A stretch of 61,387 nucleotides of DNA from Phoronis australis (GCA_002633005.1 NMRA01000438.1:323624-385010); one strand, 5' to 3'; positions 34,455-46,413 are shown, counted from the first letter of the stretch. Notes: generated by a model from the sequence alone, not told the origin. Numbers and translations: made by a program.

Positions 34455-34915
34455 ATCACGTTCCTTACAATATATCCTTTTATCACTCCGGCTGGTCTGC
34501 TCACTCAGCTTGTCTGTAACCTGATTTGCCAGGTAGTTATACATGTAGCCCAGTTGGCTGTTTGGTGTACCCACTTGATACTACATGTATATCTGATATT
34601 TGCCAATTTGGCAGTTTGTACCTACTTGGTACTTATTATTGAATTTGCCGTTTTGCTCGACCCACTTGGTAGGCAATCGACCAATACCCATTTAGTATTA
34701 TGTACCCATACGGTACTTTACTAACCTGTGCAACATAGTAACCGACACTAAATTACACATTGGGTATCGAAATTGCGTGTGTTATCTCTTGCAATTAAGG
34801 TACCCATCTGGTACCTTCTGTGAAATACTTTTTGTAGAGCTGTGACCCTGAAATTCCCAATACAACTTCAAATATATATTATTCTTGTGTTGTTTCATTT
34901 GTCCCCAATAATGCA
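34455..34915. repeat. TACCCA-TTGGTA palindrome repeat, copy C
   Basis: A single unit with the head ACGTTCCTTACAATAT, palindromic words including GTACCCACTTGATA and CTACTTGGTACTTATT, the AAGGTACCCATCTGGTACC block and the GTGACCCTGAAATTCCC tail, ending near TTGTCCCCAATAATG. Confidence 0.75.
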
Positions 34916-36600
34916 CTTATACACGGACAGATAGAGAGTAATACAGTTGTGTATAGGCCAGCACTTCAACAGGACACTGCAACAGATGACTGGTCAGATT
35001 AGACAGTTTCTTATAATATGCTCGGTTGATTATACGGTGATTTCAAAGTCGTCGTTTTTCCATTGGAATCTTGTTACCTATTTTCCAGCTCATCATTCAA
35101 ACTCCTGGCGTGATTGAGCAACTAGTAAAACAACATGACAGAATGAAAGCTTACCAACTAGTCCATACGTCAAAGGTATGCGTTTGAGTGTTTTAAATCG
35201 TGTTTTCTTATGTTGTTGACACTTTGCTAAGACAACCCAAAAGCGACCGTTGTGTGACTGATGAACAGAGCTCTCCCAAATTGTAACCCATTTTACGTTT
35301 GTTGATTCGCTACCTCTCCTGGAAGTTCGTCAAGTGATAGCAGATTTACAGATTGATTGACACACGATCGAAAGCCCAAAAGTTCTTCCGTGGATCATGT
35401 GCTTAGCCTGTCCAGTTTTTTTCTTAGTTTAGACGTAATGTAAAAATTGTCAACTTTCACTCTATGCCAATGTGATAGTGGTCGACTGAAGTTGAACAAT
35501 AATATTCTTCACGTATTCGAAACCAGTCTCTGGTCAAACAAGCGGTTTGAATGTGTTTAAGTGATTAAAACACTGGGTGACTATTAAAAGAATTACGGTG
35601 CTTGTTGGTAGCGATTCTTGGCGATAATGTTTCGTATAATTTATAAACAAACTAATACAGTCGAATCTCGTTTCAGCCATCATCCTATGTTGTTTAGAAC
35701 GTTCGTTGTGATAAAACACTCGCTGTAACCACACCGAGGAAGTAAAATTAAAAGCCGTAGATTACCACTGCACTTGGCGAAATAGGACGGTCCCTGGAAT
35801 TACGTAGAGACAGTAACTTGAATCTCGCTGTATTTACCCACAATGCTGCAAAGTCCTTGAAGCAGTTCTCTTGCTTCCTATTCGCGACATTGAACTTTCT
35901 AACGTTCTTTGTTTGTGCCTTACTTTTCCATTTTCCCGACTCCAATAACGGTATTCCATCTTTCAATGCCAGCGAAGTTTTCCTTGTGCTGTGTGCTGCA
36001 ATTCCGACGCTGGCAAGAAAGGTAACGGCAAACTCGAGAAATACCAATGGATGGGAATTGGTGTTCAGTCCGACATTTTTAAAACGAGGCTTTTTCTTAC
36101 CTCTAGGACAAATGAGATTTATATTCGGGGACGTCCTATAACGTACATAAGCTGTACGTATGCATTAACATTCGCTAGTCTGATGCACACGAGTTTATCT
36201 CGGACACAGTAGACACGGTAGTCATACCATAGGCCCTGGGAGCTTTTCGACGATTTATGCTTGACACTGATTAAACCATTAAAGTCATGTTATTATAAGA
36301 ACTTTGTGCGCAAAAGGGACACCTCAGGAGGCCGTTGTTGTCTTAACTCTTCCCACAAATACTCCTACAATCGAACATATTTCAAACTGTTCAAATCGGA
36401 AACTGGCCATCTGTACAATGCTCCCGCCACGGAATATGACTGGGGTCAGTTGAGACGGTGATACAGGTTGTTTAGGACACATTGAGACGTGCGGTTTCGA
36501 TATTCTCATCGTAAACATTCGGGTTAACGTCCAAGCTCATGTAATTGTGTACCCCTACTTCTGAGTTTTTCGGATTAATCTTCTACTGCTCGGCTAAGCA
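34916..36600. other. Intergenic, nothing recognised
   Basis: Overlapping open frames occur on both strands at 35748-36141. Neither shows a domain, and each looks like the shadow of the other. No feature is claimed. Confidence 0.3.
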
Positions 36601-36867
36601 CCCGCTCTAATTAGTACCCATTTGGTACTTGTTATTGAATTTTCTATTTTGCTCGACCCACTTGATAGGCAATGGGCCAATACCCATTTTGTATAATGTA
36701 CCCATTCGGTACTATGCTAACCTGTGCCACTTAGTATCCGATACTCAGTTACACACATTGGGTATCGTAAAAGTGTGTGTTATCTCAATGTATATAAAGG
36801 AACCCATCATGTTCCTTCTGTGAAATATTCATTTGTAGAGCTGTGACCCTGAAATTCCCAATACAAC

Positions 36868-36920
<53 letters not shown>

Positions 36921-36960
36921 ATTATTATTCTTGTTGTTTTATTTGTCCCCAATAATGAGA
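36601..36960. repeat. TACCCA-TTGGTA palindrome repeat, copy D (5' truncated)
   Basis: It starts inside the unit at TTAGTACCCATTTGGTAC and lacks the head. An (AT)n run of about 45 bp at 36871-36915 followed by (ATT)n has expanded at the AT-rich tail, which is only about 10 bp long in the other copies. Confidence 0.75.
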
Positions 36961-37420
36961 TTTATGGCACTCTGACATAAATCCTATTATTTGGGCAAAT
37001 ACCATTATACAGCCCTTCATGCTTCATATCTAACTCCTAGTTAGTTCCTACCTAGTCCGATGGTAGCACTGCTTGTTCTTTCTCTCCAGCTTCCCGTTGG
37101 CACAGCCTTACGCAACAGTACATTCACTCGTAAGTTATCCCAATTAGACAATTTGACACCTCTCTCACCCTCCCTACCCTGGGTTGCACAAAATCTCAAT
37201 TCAACCGATTTCTACCTTTCCCATCCTCCCTACATTTTGTCGAACAAAATCTGCTGTTGGTTATTGTTGTTATTGTTGTCACTTCTGGTACCTCCTTAAA
37301 GCCCAGAGCGTGTTACCCTCAAGCAAGGAAATACATCATTGGCTAGCGACCAGACCTGTACTCGAGCGTCCCTCACTGCAGCTTGCCTCTCTCCACCCCG
37401 GTCCCAACTCTCTGCACATA
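36961..37420. repeat. Inter-unit segment joining copies D and E
   Basis: Homologous to 17441-17790, confirming that the about 800-bp unit occurs as a head-to-tail dimer at two places. Confidence 0.65.
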
Positions 37421-37782
37421 TTAAGCGAAAACACCACGTTCCTTACAATGCCTTTTTATCACTACGGCTGGTCTGCTCACTCAGCTTGTCCGGAACAGGC
37501 TTTGAAGGTTATTATACCCAAGTTGGCTGTTTGGTGTACCCACTTGGTACTTTACATGATATTTACCCATTTGGCAGTTTGTACCCATTTGGTACTTGTT
37601 ATTGAACTTGTCGTTAGGCTTGACCCTCTTGGTAGACAATCGGCCAATACCCATTTGGTATAATGTACCCATTTGGTAGTATGCTAACCTTTTGCCACTC
37701 AGTATCCAATACTCAATTACACATTGGGTATCGTAAAAGTGTGTGTTATCTCTTGTAATTAAGGAACCCATCTGGTTCCTTC
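37420..37782. repeat. TACCCA-TTGGTA palindrome repeat, copy E
   Basis: A full head and palindromic block; it breaks off inside GGAACCCATCTGGTTCCTTCT, where unrelated sequence begins. It is about 96 percent identical by eye to copy F over 330 bp. Confidence 0.75.
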
Positions 37783-38395
37783 TTAGTCCGGTCCCTTAGC
37801 AGCCAAAAACCCCAAAACATTTACTCCCCGGATTAAAGCACCAAAGTTTGTACACAGATACTTTGGGACACGCTGAATCTCATGAGGGTCGGTTGCCCGA
37901 AATTTGGGGTCAAGGTCAAGGTCAAATCAAGGTCAAAGGTCACGTAGGTATTTTTTTTGAAATGACTTGACACAAAGTATCTGCTTCATTACTGTTTCAT
38001 GTGATAAGCAGGATACTTTATTTTGATTTCAAATTAATGTTGATAACTTCTAAAAAACAAGTTAAAAGCATAAAAGTAATTTTCCTGACACTTAAGATGG
38101 TAATTATCATAATTAATAGAGCATATATATTTTCAATGGAAATTAAGTCTATTTGTTTTCTCTAGCTGAGAAAAACTGTCAAACTAGTATGAATATATGC
38201 ATTAAGTCAACTCTAGAATGTTAAACCTTTTACAGAAATTCATTTTTAAATGTCTTTGTCAAAATATTTATAATTAATTATGTAACAAATCGTCTCTGTA
38301 ATTAAAGGAAATCGGACATCTTGCTAAAATTTCAAAGAACAATTGCTGGTTACTTTGTTAATTAATGTGTTTATATTTTAGTTTGAACTTGATTN
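37783..38395. other. Unrelated segment between repeat copies E and F
   Basis: Interrupts the repeat family and ends at a single N (38395). It contains a short run of GGTCAAGGTCA direct repeats near 37910-37945. No coding signal is seen. It could be an insertion, or one side of a contig join. Confidence 0.4.
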
Positions 38396-38822
38396 TGTCT
38401 TTTTTATCACTACGGCTGGTCTGCTCACTCAGCTTGTCCGGAACAGGCTTTGAAGGTTATTATATCCAAGTTGGATGTTTGGTGTACTCACTTGGTGCTT
38501 TACATGATATTTACCCATTTGGCAGTTTGTACCCATTTGGTACTTGTTATTGAATTTGTCGTTTGGCTTGACCCTCTTAGTAGGCAATCGGCCAATACCC
38601 ATTTGGTATAATGTACCCATTTGGTAGTATGCTAACCTTTTGCCACTCAGTATCCGACACTCAATTACACATTGGGTATCGTAAAAGTGTGTGTTATCTC
38701 TTGTAGTTAAGGAACCCATCTGGTTCCTTCTGTGAAATATTCATTTGTAGAGCTGTGACCCTGAAACTCCCAATACAACTTAAAATATATATTATTCTTG
38801 TTGTTTTATTTGTCCCCAATAA
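38396..38822. repeat. TACCCA-TTGGTA palindrome repeat, copy F
   Basis: It starts immediately after the N inside the unit head (TTTTTATCACTACGGCTGG) and runs to TTGTCCCCAATAAT. It is very close to copy E, so it may be an allelic or tandem duplicate. Confidence 0.75.
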
Positions 38823-38999
38823 TTACACACACAAACAAATCAAATGCAAACAAAGGGAATACTTCATTTTGATTGCTGCACATTTCTATAGGAAAACAGG
38901 AAAATGACAATTCGCAAGCGTAATCGGTAATCATTTCAGCTTTATAAAGAATAAAATGAAGAAATAGTGGTTTCAATAATTAGTGACAAACTTGCCTGA

Positions 39000-39640
39000 T
39001 GATCATGATGAAAATTTATTCGATCATCAAAGTGTAACATTAACGGGCTTTCTACTGACAATAAGACAATCGATGCAGTCACTGAATGTCATTTCCCCAT
39101 AATGTGTACCAAATTGAAAAGATTCAACCATTAGTATAAACCCTCTCTTCTGAAAGGATAAGTTAATGTCACTCAGTGAGAAAGGACAGGTATTTATACC
39201 AGATGCTTTGGTGTTCAGTTCACTGGGATATGGTTTCAAGGGTCTATGGAAGCGCTTGTTAGAAAGGTCCAGTTTCGGCACATGGCTTTCCTTCATGAAA
39301 CCTCATTCAGCCTCAATAACATCTACAATTAGATTCTTGAAGGTAAACACAACATCATATCACTTGACTCGTTTTGTGTCCAACATCTGACCCTGAACTA
39401 GACCAGATTGTCATTAGTTCTTCTTTAGCTTCAGTCCCTCATGTTTCTTCCAGGAAAGGAAATAAGCTATTGTCCACACATGACTCATTGCCTATGAAAG
39501 GGCATCATCTACAACGAGACTGATTTGTGTAGCAGTCAGATATAGTTCCTCATCATACACAAACAATAAATCCACTGGCACATTGTCTTATGGTAACTTA
39601 GTACTGCGATTCACATTTCTCCAAGGCCACTGACTTGTGC
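39000..39640 (-). pseudogene. Decayed coding fragment of unknown family
   Basis: The minus strand reads as protein-like stretches broken by stops: VDLLFVYDEELYLTATQISL near 39570, YDVVFTFKNLIVDVIEAE near 39340, then an open 89-codon frame at 39027-39296. The stretches follow each other in the same direction with in-frame stops between them, as in an old pseudogene. I do not recognise the family. Confidence 0.35.
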
Positions 39641-39879
39641 ATTGTGCCATGCAGCACTGCTGGTGTGTGGAAATGCTGTGCGAAGAGAAAGGAGTAACAA
39701 AACTTGTCTATGTTGCGGCTTGAAGTGGCCTTAAAATGGCACTGAACATGGAACAAATGTTGAAATATGGATAATTAAGTACTCCAGGTTGGGTCAAAAA
39801 TGCTACCCCTGTTTTTCAAAAATGTGATATGGTGACTGCTCTACAATTTGATACAAAATTAAATAATAACTATTTTCAG

Positions 39880-40730
39880 AACAGGATTTCTTGTCATTAG
39901 AGGTTGGATCCTTGAGGTGAACAAACTTTTCCTGGATATTGTTCATAGGTTCGAAGCAGTTTTGTTACCCCGTGTGACCTGAAGTTGCTCAGAAAAGTTC
40001 TTCATCTAAGGGATGGCGGTAGATTTCTTTGGAAATAATACCTCTGTATGACCTGACCGCGTTCTCGCTTGATTTGTTGTAGGAAATTGCTACCATAAAT
40101 CAGGCGACAACGCGATTTGGACACAGATTGGTTGAGTCCAAACAGCCATCTCCATCCATCCCTGTATCAACTTGAACAGTGATCAGGACCTCCAACTCCC
40201 AGCTTCGACGCAGGTCAACCTATTGCAGCAACATACAATCAATGAACAAATGCCTTAGATTGAGGGTTGAAACGTCTGACCGTTCTTCTAAGTAAACTCT
40301 CCTTGCTCAAGACTGTCGGAAAGCAATGAAAAACCTTTTTTATTGCATGTTATTAATTTATCAGTTTTATTCGGTTTACGTAAAATGAACTAAAGTTCAG
40401 GTAACATTGCGCGTGCTGTGGGATTTGCTTCTGTCGATCGTCAATGTTGAGCGGTGAGACGAAACGATCCAATGACAAGACCTGTACAGGTATCGGAACA
40501 CAACAAGTCCGAGCGATAGCGTTCCAGGTCTTTTCAGTGGGTTTAGAAGTCGAGCCGCACTGTTAGTTGCCATCGATTTCTCTCCGACCACTATAGATAT
40601 GGAGTTCGGGATAGTGATTAACAACAACCGTCTATTGAGAGGTTTCACAACACAAAACAACGAATTGTTCAAATTGAGAATATTTGATGAAGCTTGTTGA
40701 ATAGTTCTCTGTCAGATGTTAAGAGCAATT
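39880..40730. repeat. Segmental duplication block 1, left copy
   Basis: Matches 59716-60590 over nearly its whole length (GGATTTCTTGTCATTAGAGG near the start, GAACAACGAATTG/GTTC-like sequence near the end). On the minus strand both copies hold an open stretch VDLRRSWELEVLI.VQVDTG and GMDGDGCLDST after a possible AG acceptor, ending in TGA after about 40 codons, which could be a small exon of an unknown gene. Confidence 0.8.
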
Positions 40731-43700
40731 CCATATAAAAACCAGATGGTGGGCTATATATGCAAAATCACCATTTTTTGAAACTTAGCACGTTAGATGG
40801 TCTTGTCAAAAGAACCCAGAGCCTAATTTTTTGAGAGTTTCTGAGTTTTTTTAACCCTTTTTACGACCATTTTATAATTTTTTTTGAAAAATAGCCAATA
40901 AAAGTACTGGGAAGTAGGTGATTTCCTGTCAGCAACAACACATCATCGATTCACGCTGTTGAAACAATAACTACATAGCAGAAAGAAGAAAGAATAAAAT
41001 AACATAAACTAGTTCGGATGGATTCATTGATTTTTTAGGTCCTCCTAGTTTAGCCTACAAAAATATCATTTTCACTGCTTATTATTAAGGCCATTTTACG
41101 CATTTTTATCGCTCTACCAAATCTATACCGGATTCTTTTGGAGCATGAGTTCACTTTCATCTGTTACTGCTGTCTTTGTTCAGCCCAATGCAAGAATAAA
41201 AAATCTTGTCTTTTTCATAGTTTTTGTGCAGTGAGTATTTTATATAACTCACACACTTTTCTGTCAACCTGTGTCTGTCAGTTATATTAAAAGACTCTAG
41301 GAGGCGCTACTTGATTAGCAATTATCTATCGACGAATATAAAACAAATAGAACAAATATCATTCGTTTTGCTACATCAGTGATGAAGGAGTTCATGGGAA
41401 GCTGTATGAGAGATCTTTTCTTCGCGGATTTTCAGTTTTGCTGGCGCAAAAATAAATAAATCAATTATAGGATTACAGAACTCAAAAAGTCAATTTTAAT
41501 GTACTGACGAGTTAATAATACAACCCCCATCACCATCTCATACTTCAGCTAAACAGATTTTATTCTTATTATGGGTGCCCATTCCCCCATGCTTGGTCAG
41601 TTTTTGAACTTCGTAATGGACTAAGAATCCCACGCACTGCCTACAGTGCATGCTGGTCCATTTTCAGACCTCTTGGACAAATCCTGTATATGCGCTTGAA
41701 AAAGTCCTCTCAAACTATTACAAAAGTTCATGCTAAAACTAATTAAAATCTTCGAGATCACAAGTGAAAAGATGACGGTGGATTCGAGCAGAAGTGTCAC
41801 GTTATTGGACATACAAAGGGTCACGCAATGCTTCTTGTACTACGCAAAAGTGGCCGAGCATGGTGGCAGTGCGCCAATGGAATTTGTAATTTCAGAAAAA
41901 TAAGATGTACGGATATTTACGATTGAAAGCATAACACTTTCAGTGATATCCAAGTTACCGGCTTTCCAAACCAGTATTTAAGCAATTGGGTGTTGTTGCG
42001 ACTTACTAGCTAAAAGTTTCACAATATGAAAATTCCGTTCATGCGGCGGACTCAAAACCACAGTTTCTTGAAGGTATGCTAGGTTTAGTTTATGATGCAT
42101 TTCCACACAACACTCCAAAAAAACTGCATTTTGTTTGAAGAAAACACGAGCTGCTGAAACACAAAGTCTTTCTGTTTTCCTCAGTACGCATGTCTAAGAT
42201 AGACATTTCTCAAAACTGGATAATCACTCCTTTAAAAATCTCAGTAGTTTCAATATCTTTAGAATCAATCATGTAGCCCATCCTAACCCGCTAACCGGAT
42301 AGGCCTATCAGGTTTGTGCACTTGGGCACTCAGTAAGTCGAAAGTTGTCAGCGAGAGCTAATACAATATTCTGAAGTGAAGTCATGACCTGTTGACCCAG
42401 GCCAAATTGTATGAAGTAACTTTTTAGCAATTGCTATTAATATCCTACCTGAACCAACAGGGATAGGCAACACGTAGCCCCTCTATTGGCCATTTAGGGG
42501 CCACAATACTTCTATTCGCTTTTCTGTACGCATTTTGTTACATGTATTTTAAACGGGCGGCCACCAATTTTTGAGTTTTCACCTCGTCAAAATACATGAT
42601 GTACATTCCACACTTAAAATTATCATTTAAAAAAGCGCTTAATTTCATCAATGGTCCTTTCTAGTTCTACACATATCTTCAATGAAGCTTAATTGCGAGA
42701 ACTAAGTTGACTTTGGCGAAGAATTCCAACTCCAATTTTTTGGTTGTCGTTAACTTTTTCACCGCGCGCGATAACCGCAAAGTACATGTATGTCAACTGA
42801 GTCACTTGAGTTAAGCAAAGGCTACCGCGAGACTGAGCAGAGCGCGTGACACTAGCGCATGACACTTGCAAAATAGAATGAGAAGGTATCAGGTGAAATT
42901 TGTAAGATTTGTGTCCCTTGGACGTTTTTTTCGTCAACACGCGTGATTTCACGTAACTTCCTCCAAATTGCACCCGGTAAGAGGAACTCGAGCAAACCGC
43001 GACAGATTTTCATCGATTTGTTCAAATAATCTTGACTGAATCGTTTTCAGACTTATGGTATGAGTTGCTTATAACGCCATGTGCATATATGCATGTTTCA
43101 TATGATTTTATTTCCTGTATTTTGAAATAAGTAATTTTTTGTGGGAATGTACTATCGCCCCTGTACTGTATGCCTGCGGCATCCATGACGATGTAATTGC
43201 CTACAACAGGGACTGCCAAATCAAACTGGCTAGCGAAAAATCCATTGCGACATGCGAAAGTCAACGCACCGTTCAATCTGTCACATCGTTCTAGCTGTGT
43301 GTTCTGGATAACAGCACGTCAATTTCTGTCTAGAGCCAAGTCCAAACTCATGTCGATGTGTGAAACATATAACGGCGAATTTCCATTGGTTTGCCAGTCC
43401 AGCCCCCTCTCTAAAAGCATCGAACTCTCCACCTCCAGCAAGAATCAACTGTAATTCCGATATACTTGCAAACTTCTGTGGCACTTTGCACGACCTCAGA
43501 TGACTTCTGACGTCTTTAACACAGCTAATAAAGGCCACATTTCCTCTGCAATCACACTTTTGTAACGAAAATTGACCAAATGTACAAGAAAACAACTCTT
43601 CCATATTCTTTTCAGTGACAGGAAGTGCATGTAATCTCGAACCCTAAAGTGCTATTGGTAAAATTAAACAAAGCATGGAGTGTTTCAGAAAATTGGGGAC

Positions 43701-44355
43701 TCAAAAGTGAAACTTAAAGTTTTGTGATATTGCATTGTAGATACTAGATCATATATTATAGGTGATGTCTCTGAACTAAAAGAGTAGCCTTAATTCTGTT
43801 GTCAGTCAGAGTAAGGCCATATCACAAAAATGCCCAAATTCGAGGGCCACTTTCAGCACTAAATACATAAGAGACAAGTTTTTTTAAAACAATTATCAAA
43901 GTTCAATCTTAGAAGTGTCTACACAAAGAATTTCCGATATAGCAGGCAGGTTAAGCAACATGTTGCCACTTGTGACTGGCCTGAAAAGTGGTCTCAGAGT
44001 TTTCTCCCCTGCTGGAAATTTAATTGCACCTATGAGTTGAAAATTTCATTTTCTAACTAACCTTACATGAGGCTTTATGACCATCATTGTCAATTTTTGT
44101 CACCAGTATTCCAAGTCTGATTTTTGCCGTTCAAAAACTGCAGTTTTACTGACATGGAAAAATGCAAAATATGCCTTTTTAGCCAAAAAGGTCATATTTC
44201 GGTAACAAAAGGTCATTGAGTGCAAATATTGCAGTGTACTTTGGGCCTGCATCCCAACACATGCACAAAATATTAGCTCTTCATGAGTTTTTGAGTATAC
44301 AGTGATTTTTCATTTTCATATGCTTTTTATCTGGAATCATTCTTTTAAAGTTCAA
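40731..44355. mobile_element. 3.6-kb insertion candidate within a duplicated segment
   Basis: At the right edge of the window the two blocks flanking this stretch lie next to each other (joined near 60590). So this 3.6 kb is either an insertion here or a deletion there. TTAA occurs close to both apparent ends (GATGTTAAGAG on the left, TCTTTTAAAGTT on the right), which would fit TTAA-targeting elements but may be chance in AT-rich DNA. It contains the Cys/His-rich ORF at 43281-43604. No transposase is recognised. Confidence 0.4.
43281..43604 (-). CDS. Cys/His-rich ORF, probable cnidarian protein fragment
   Basis: A 107-codon frame from ATG to TGA. It has paired cysteines near the start (CTFGQFSLQKCDC) and ends with CFTHRHEFGLG, then CCYPEHTA. 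The C..HR.ELG....C.YP.H pattern resembles proteins I recall from coral and anemone gene predictions with no assigned function, possibly zinc binding. A second minus-strand frame (43330-43022) overlaps its 3' end and also looks protein-like (LERCDRLNGALTFACRNG). That raises the possibility of a splice junction at CACACAG|CTAGAAC or of a frameshift. It sits inside the 3.6-kb insertion candidate. Confidence 0.4.
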   Translation of the reverse strand: MEELFSCTFGQFSLQKCDCRGNVAFISCVKDVRSHLRSCKVPQKFASISELQLILAGGGEFDAFREGAGLANQWKFAVICFTHRHEFGLGSRQKLTCCYPEHTARTM

Positions 44356-45140
44356 GGCATGGATTACTTGATAACCTTTGCATACGTTTGAAGAAATTTT
44401 AGCCAGGTTTTGAGACTATTTTCGTGTATAACACATTGTGTTGGTTTTACTTGAATAAAAGTTGCCTGCAACAGTTATTCAATTCTGTTAGTTTTTAGCT
44501 TAGATTCGGTATCGATGTAACTTGAACGACACAGGTAAGAGAATAATTCAAAGCGAGGATTGAGTATACTGCGGACTAGAAGTCCACCTTGAATACTGGA
44601 AAATATAACTATGTCAAAATGGATATACATGTACATGTAGCGATGATGGCAAATTATTCCAATTTCATGTTTTCATATAAAGAGAAAGCGATCAAATCTG
44701 TCCTCTTAATTAGGTTAGATTATAATTTACTAACATTGCATCCAGGTTTTGTGACACCACAGTCTCACCGTCAAATAACGGTGACGAAAATTCAATCTCA
44801 ATATATATATACATGAACACAACCTATAATCACAATAATAAAGTAAAATCGTGTAATTATCAATCTTACTTCTTGGTTCGCTGGAAACAAAGCGCACAAA
44901 AACAGTTTTCATGACAAGCTTACGAAGGCAAGCTTCCGAGGAATGAGCATTTCATATGAAACAGTTTAAAAGGTAGACAATCATCCTCCCTGACGAACCG
45001 CACGCACCGCATCACTACCAGCAATCGTTTCAGGAGAACAAAATTATTTTCTCACAAATGGTATCTCTTATGTTACTCACCAAGTTTTACGTCAGAAAAT
45101 GTTTTCTTCGCGAGGAAGAAAGGTTGGTTTTTTGAATACA
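44345..45140. repeat. Segmental duplication block 2, left copy (3' flank of locus 3)
   Basis: Matches 60600-61387 with small differences throughout, for example GGTTTTGAGACTATTTTCGT and GGACTAGAAGTCCACCTTGA. This copy lies directly downstream of the locus 3 stop codon. Confidence 0.85.
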
Positions 45141-45218
45141 ATAATTTTAATTTAGTTAATTCTCAGGAGGCTTCATAAAAAGTATAATGGCTCAAAATGT
45201 CATCATGAACATCACATG

Positions 45219-45806
45219 TCAGGGTATACTCATATAAGTAACGTTACAAACTTCTAAAGTACCCGACCGCGGACTTGAGTCAAAAGAAGATGGTGGATTT
45301 GGTTTGACGTAAATGTGATCGTCTGCTACCGTTACTACACCATTGTGTTTGCGTTTGTTCATTCTCGAGATAACTATGACGATAACAGCGACTATGACGA
45401 CAAATCCAACGCCACTGGAGACACCAATGATTATGGGCAAAAGCGACTCATTTTTTTCGTCCTCCTGTGTTTTCCCAATAACAGCAGGCGAAGAGGTTTT
45501 ACTATCATCTTTGCCTGGTTTCCCACCACGGTCGTTTGCATTGTGATCTTTTGAGGGTATAGTACTATGTAATGTTGCCTTGGTGAGTTCTACCAATTCC
45601 AAAGTTGTTTGAGGAGTTGCGCTTGTGGTTGTCACGGCTTGTGTCGTCTTCACTGAGAGTGTCGCTGTTGTAACTTGATAAGTTGGATAAGTGACCACTG
45701 TTGACACTTGGGTTGTGGCGCTATCTTTTGAGCATCGGAACAAAGTGACGTCATCAATTGCAATATCACTATAATAGGACGCACCACGCGTTGCATTCAC
45801 GACGAT
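45219..45806 (-). CDS. Locus 3, terminal exon: MAM end, Thr-rich stalk, TM helix, ITIM-like tail
   Basis: Last exon of a complete 367-residue type I membrane protein (exons of 79, 144, 144, 149 and 588 bp, all in frame). It starts in phase 0 after TTGTTGTTCCAG. In protein numbering, residues 173-197 end the MAM domain (IAIDDVTLFRC, fourth cysteine). Residues 200-293 form a Thr-rich stalk with a charged part near the membrane. Residues 294-319 are the TM helix, followed by RMNKRKH. The tail has ADDHIYVKPNPPSSFDSS, related to the locus 1 tail, and ends VCNVTYMSIP. The VTYMSI segment (361-366) fits the ITIM pattern [ILVS]-x-Y-x-x-[ILV]. Adhesion or recognition at the cell surface with phosphatase-type signalling is a fair inference, but not shown. 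Confidence 0.88.
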   Translation of the reverse strand: MVVNATRGASYYSDIAIDDVTLFRCSKDSATTQVSTVVTYPTYQVTTATLSVKTTQAVTTTSATPQTTLELVELTKATLHSTIPSKDHNANDRGGKPGKDDSKTSSPAVIGKTQEDEKNESLLPIIIGVSSGVGFVVIVAVIVIVISRMNKRKHNGVVTVADDHIYVKPNPPSSFDSSPRSGTLEVCNVTYMSIP

Positions 45807-46413
45807 CTGGAACAACAACAAACTTGAAATAAAACAATTTCAAGTTCGGAGAACCTTAAATGATTTCAAATTTCTGATGTGCAGAAAAAATGTTTCAGTC
45901 TTTGATATGACTATTAGTCGTGATTAATATCTTTACCGGACGACTTGCATCATTATAGTCATGAAACCATTAACATTTTTTATTTTCTATTTACTTATTT
46001 CACACAGGTGCCAACAAATACAGAATACAAATAAAACAAAAGTTCAAGTGCAATGAAATGATGATAGCAAGTCTAATGACATTTGGCATTACGCCACCCT
46101 TAAATATTGTCACAGTAGTTATGATCACGTCCGAATCATTTCTAACGTTATACAATTAACATCAAGAGCGATAACGTAATAATACGTGCCTCAAGTTGAC
46201 GAACAGTTTTAATTACAGAAAATTAAGCTTCTTTTAGAAACTTATTAACAAAGTTTCCAGTGACAGGGGAAGTTCGGAAGGCAAAGTTAGCAGCTGCAGT
46301 GCAAATAATCCATCAGACTAGTGTCACTAGACTGAAAACTTGGAAACCGAAACTCAAGTTTGATTTCATATCGGGGCTTGTTTCAAAGATCAATGAGTAT
46401 GCGGTACATCTAC

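Noticed and set aside
35748-36141. Overlapping 99- and 107-codon frames on opposite strands
   Set aside because: Neither has a domain or exon signals, and they mirror each other.
37184-37771. Frames of 96-159 codons on both strands across the palindrome repeats
   Set aside because: Near-palindromic words such as GTACCCATTTGGTAC give similar frames on both strands (YQMGT repeats); the frames are not kept between copies.
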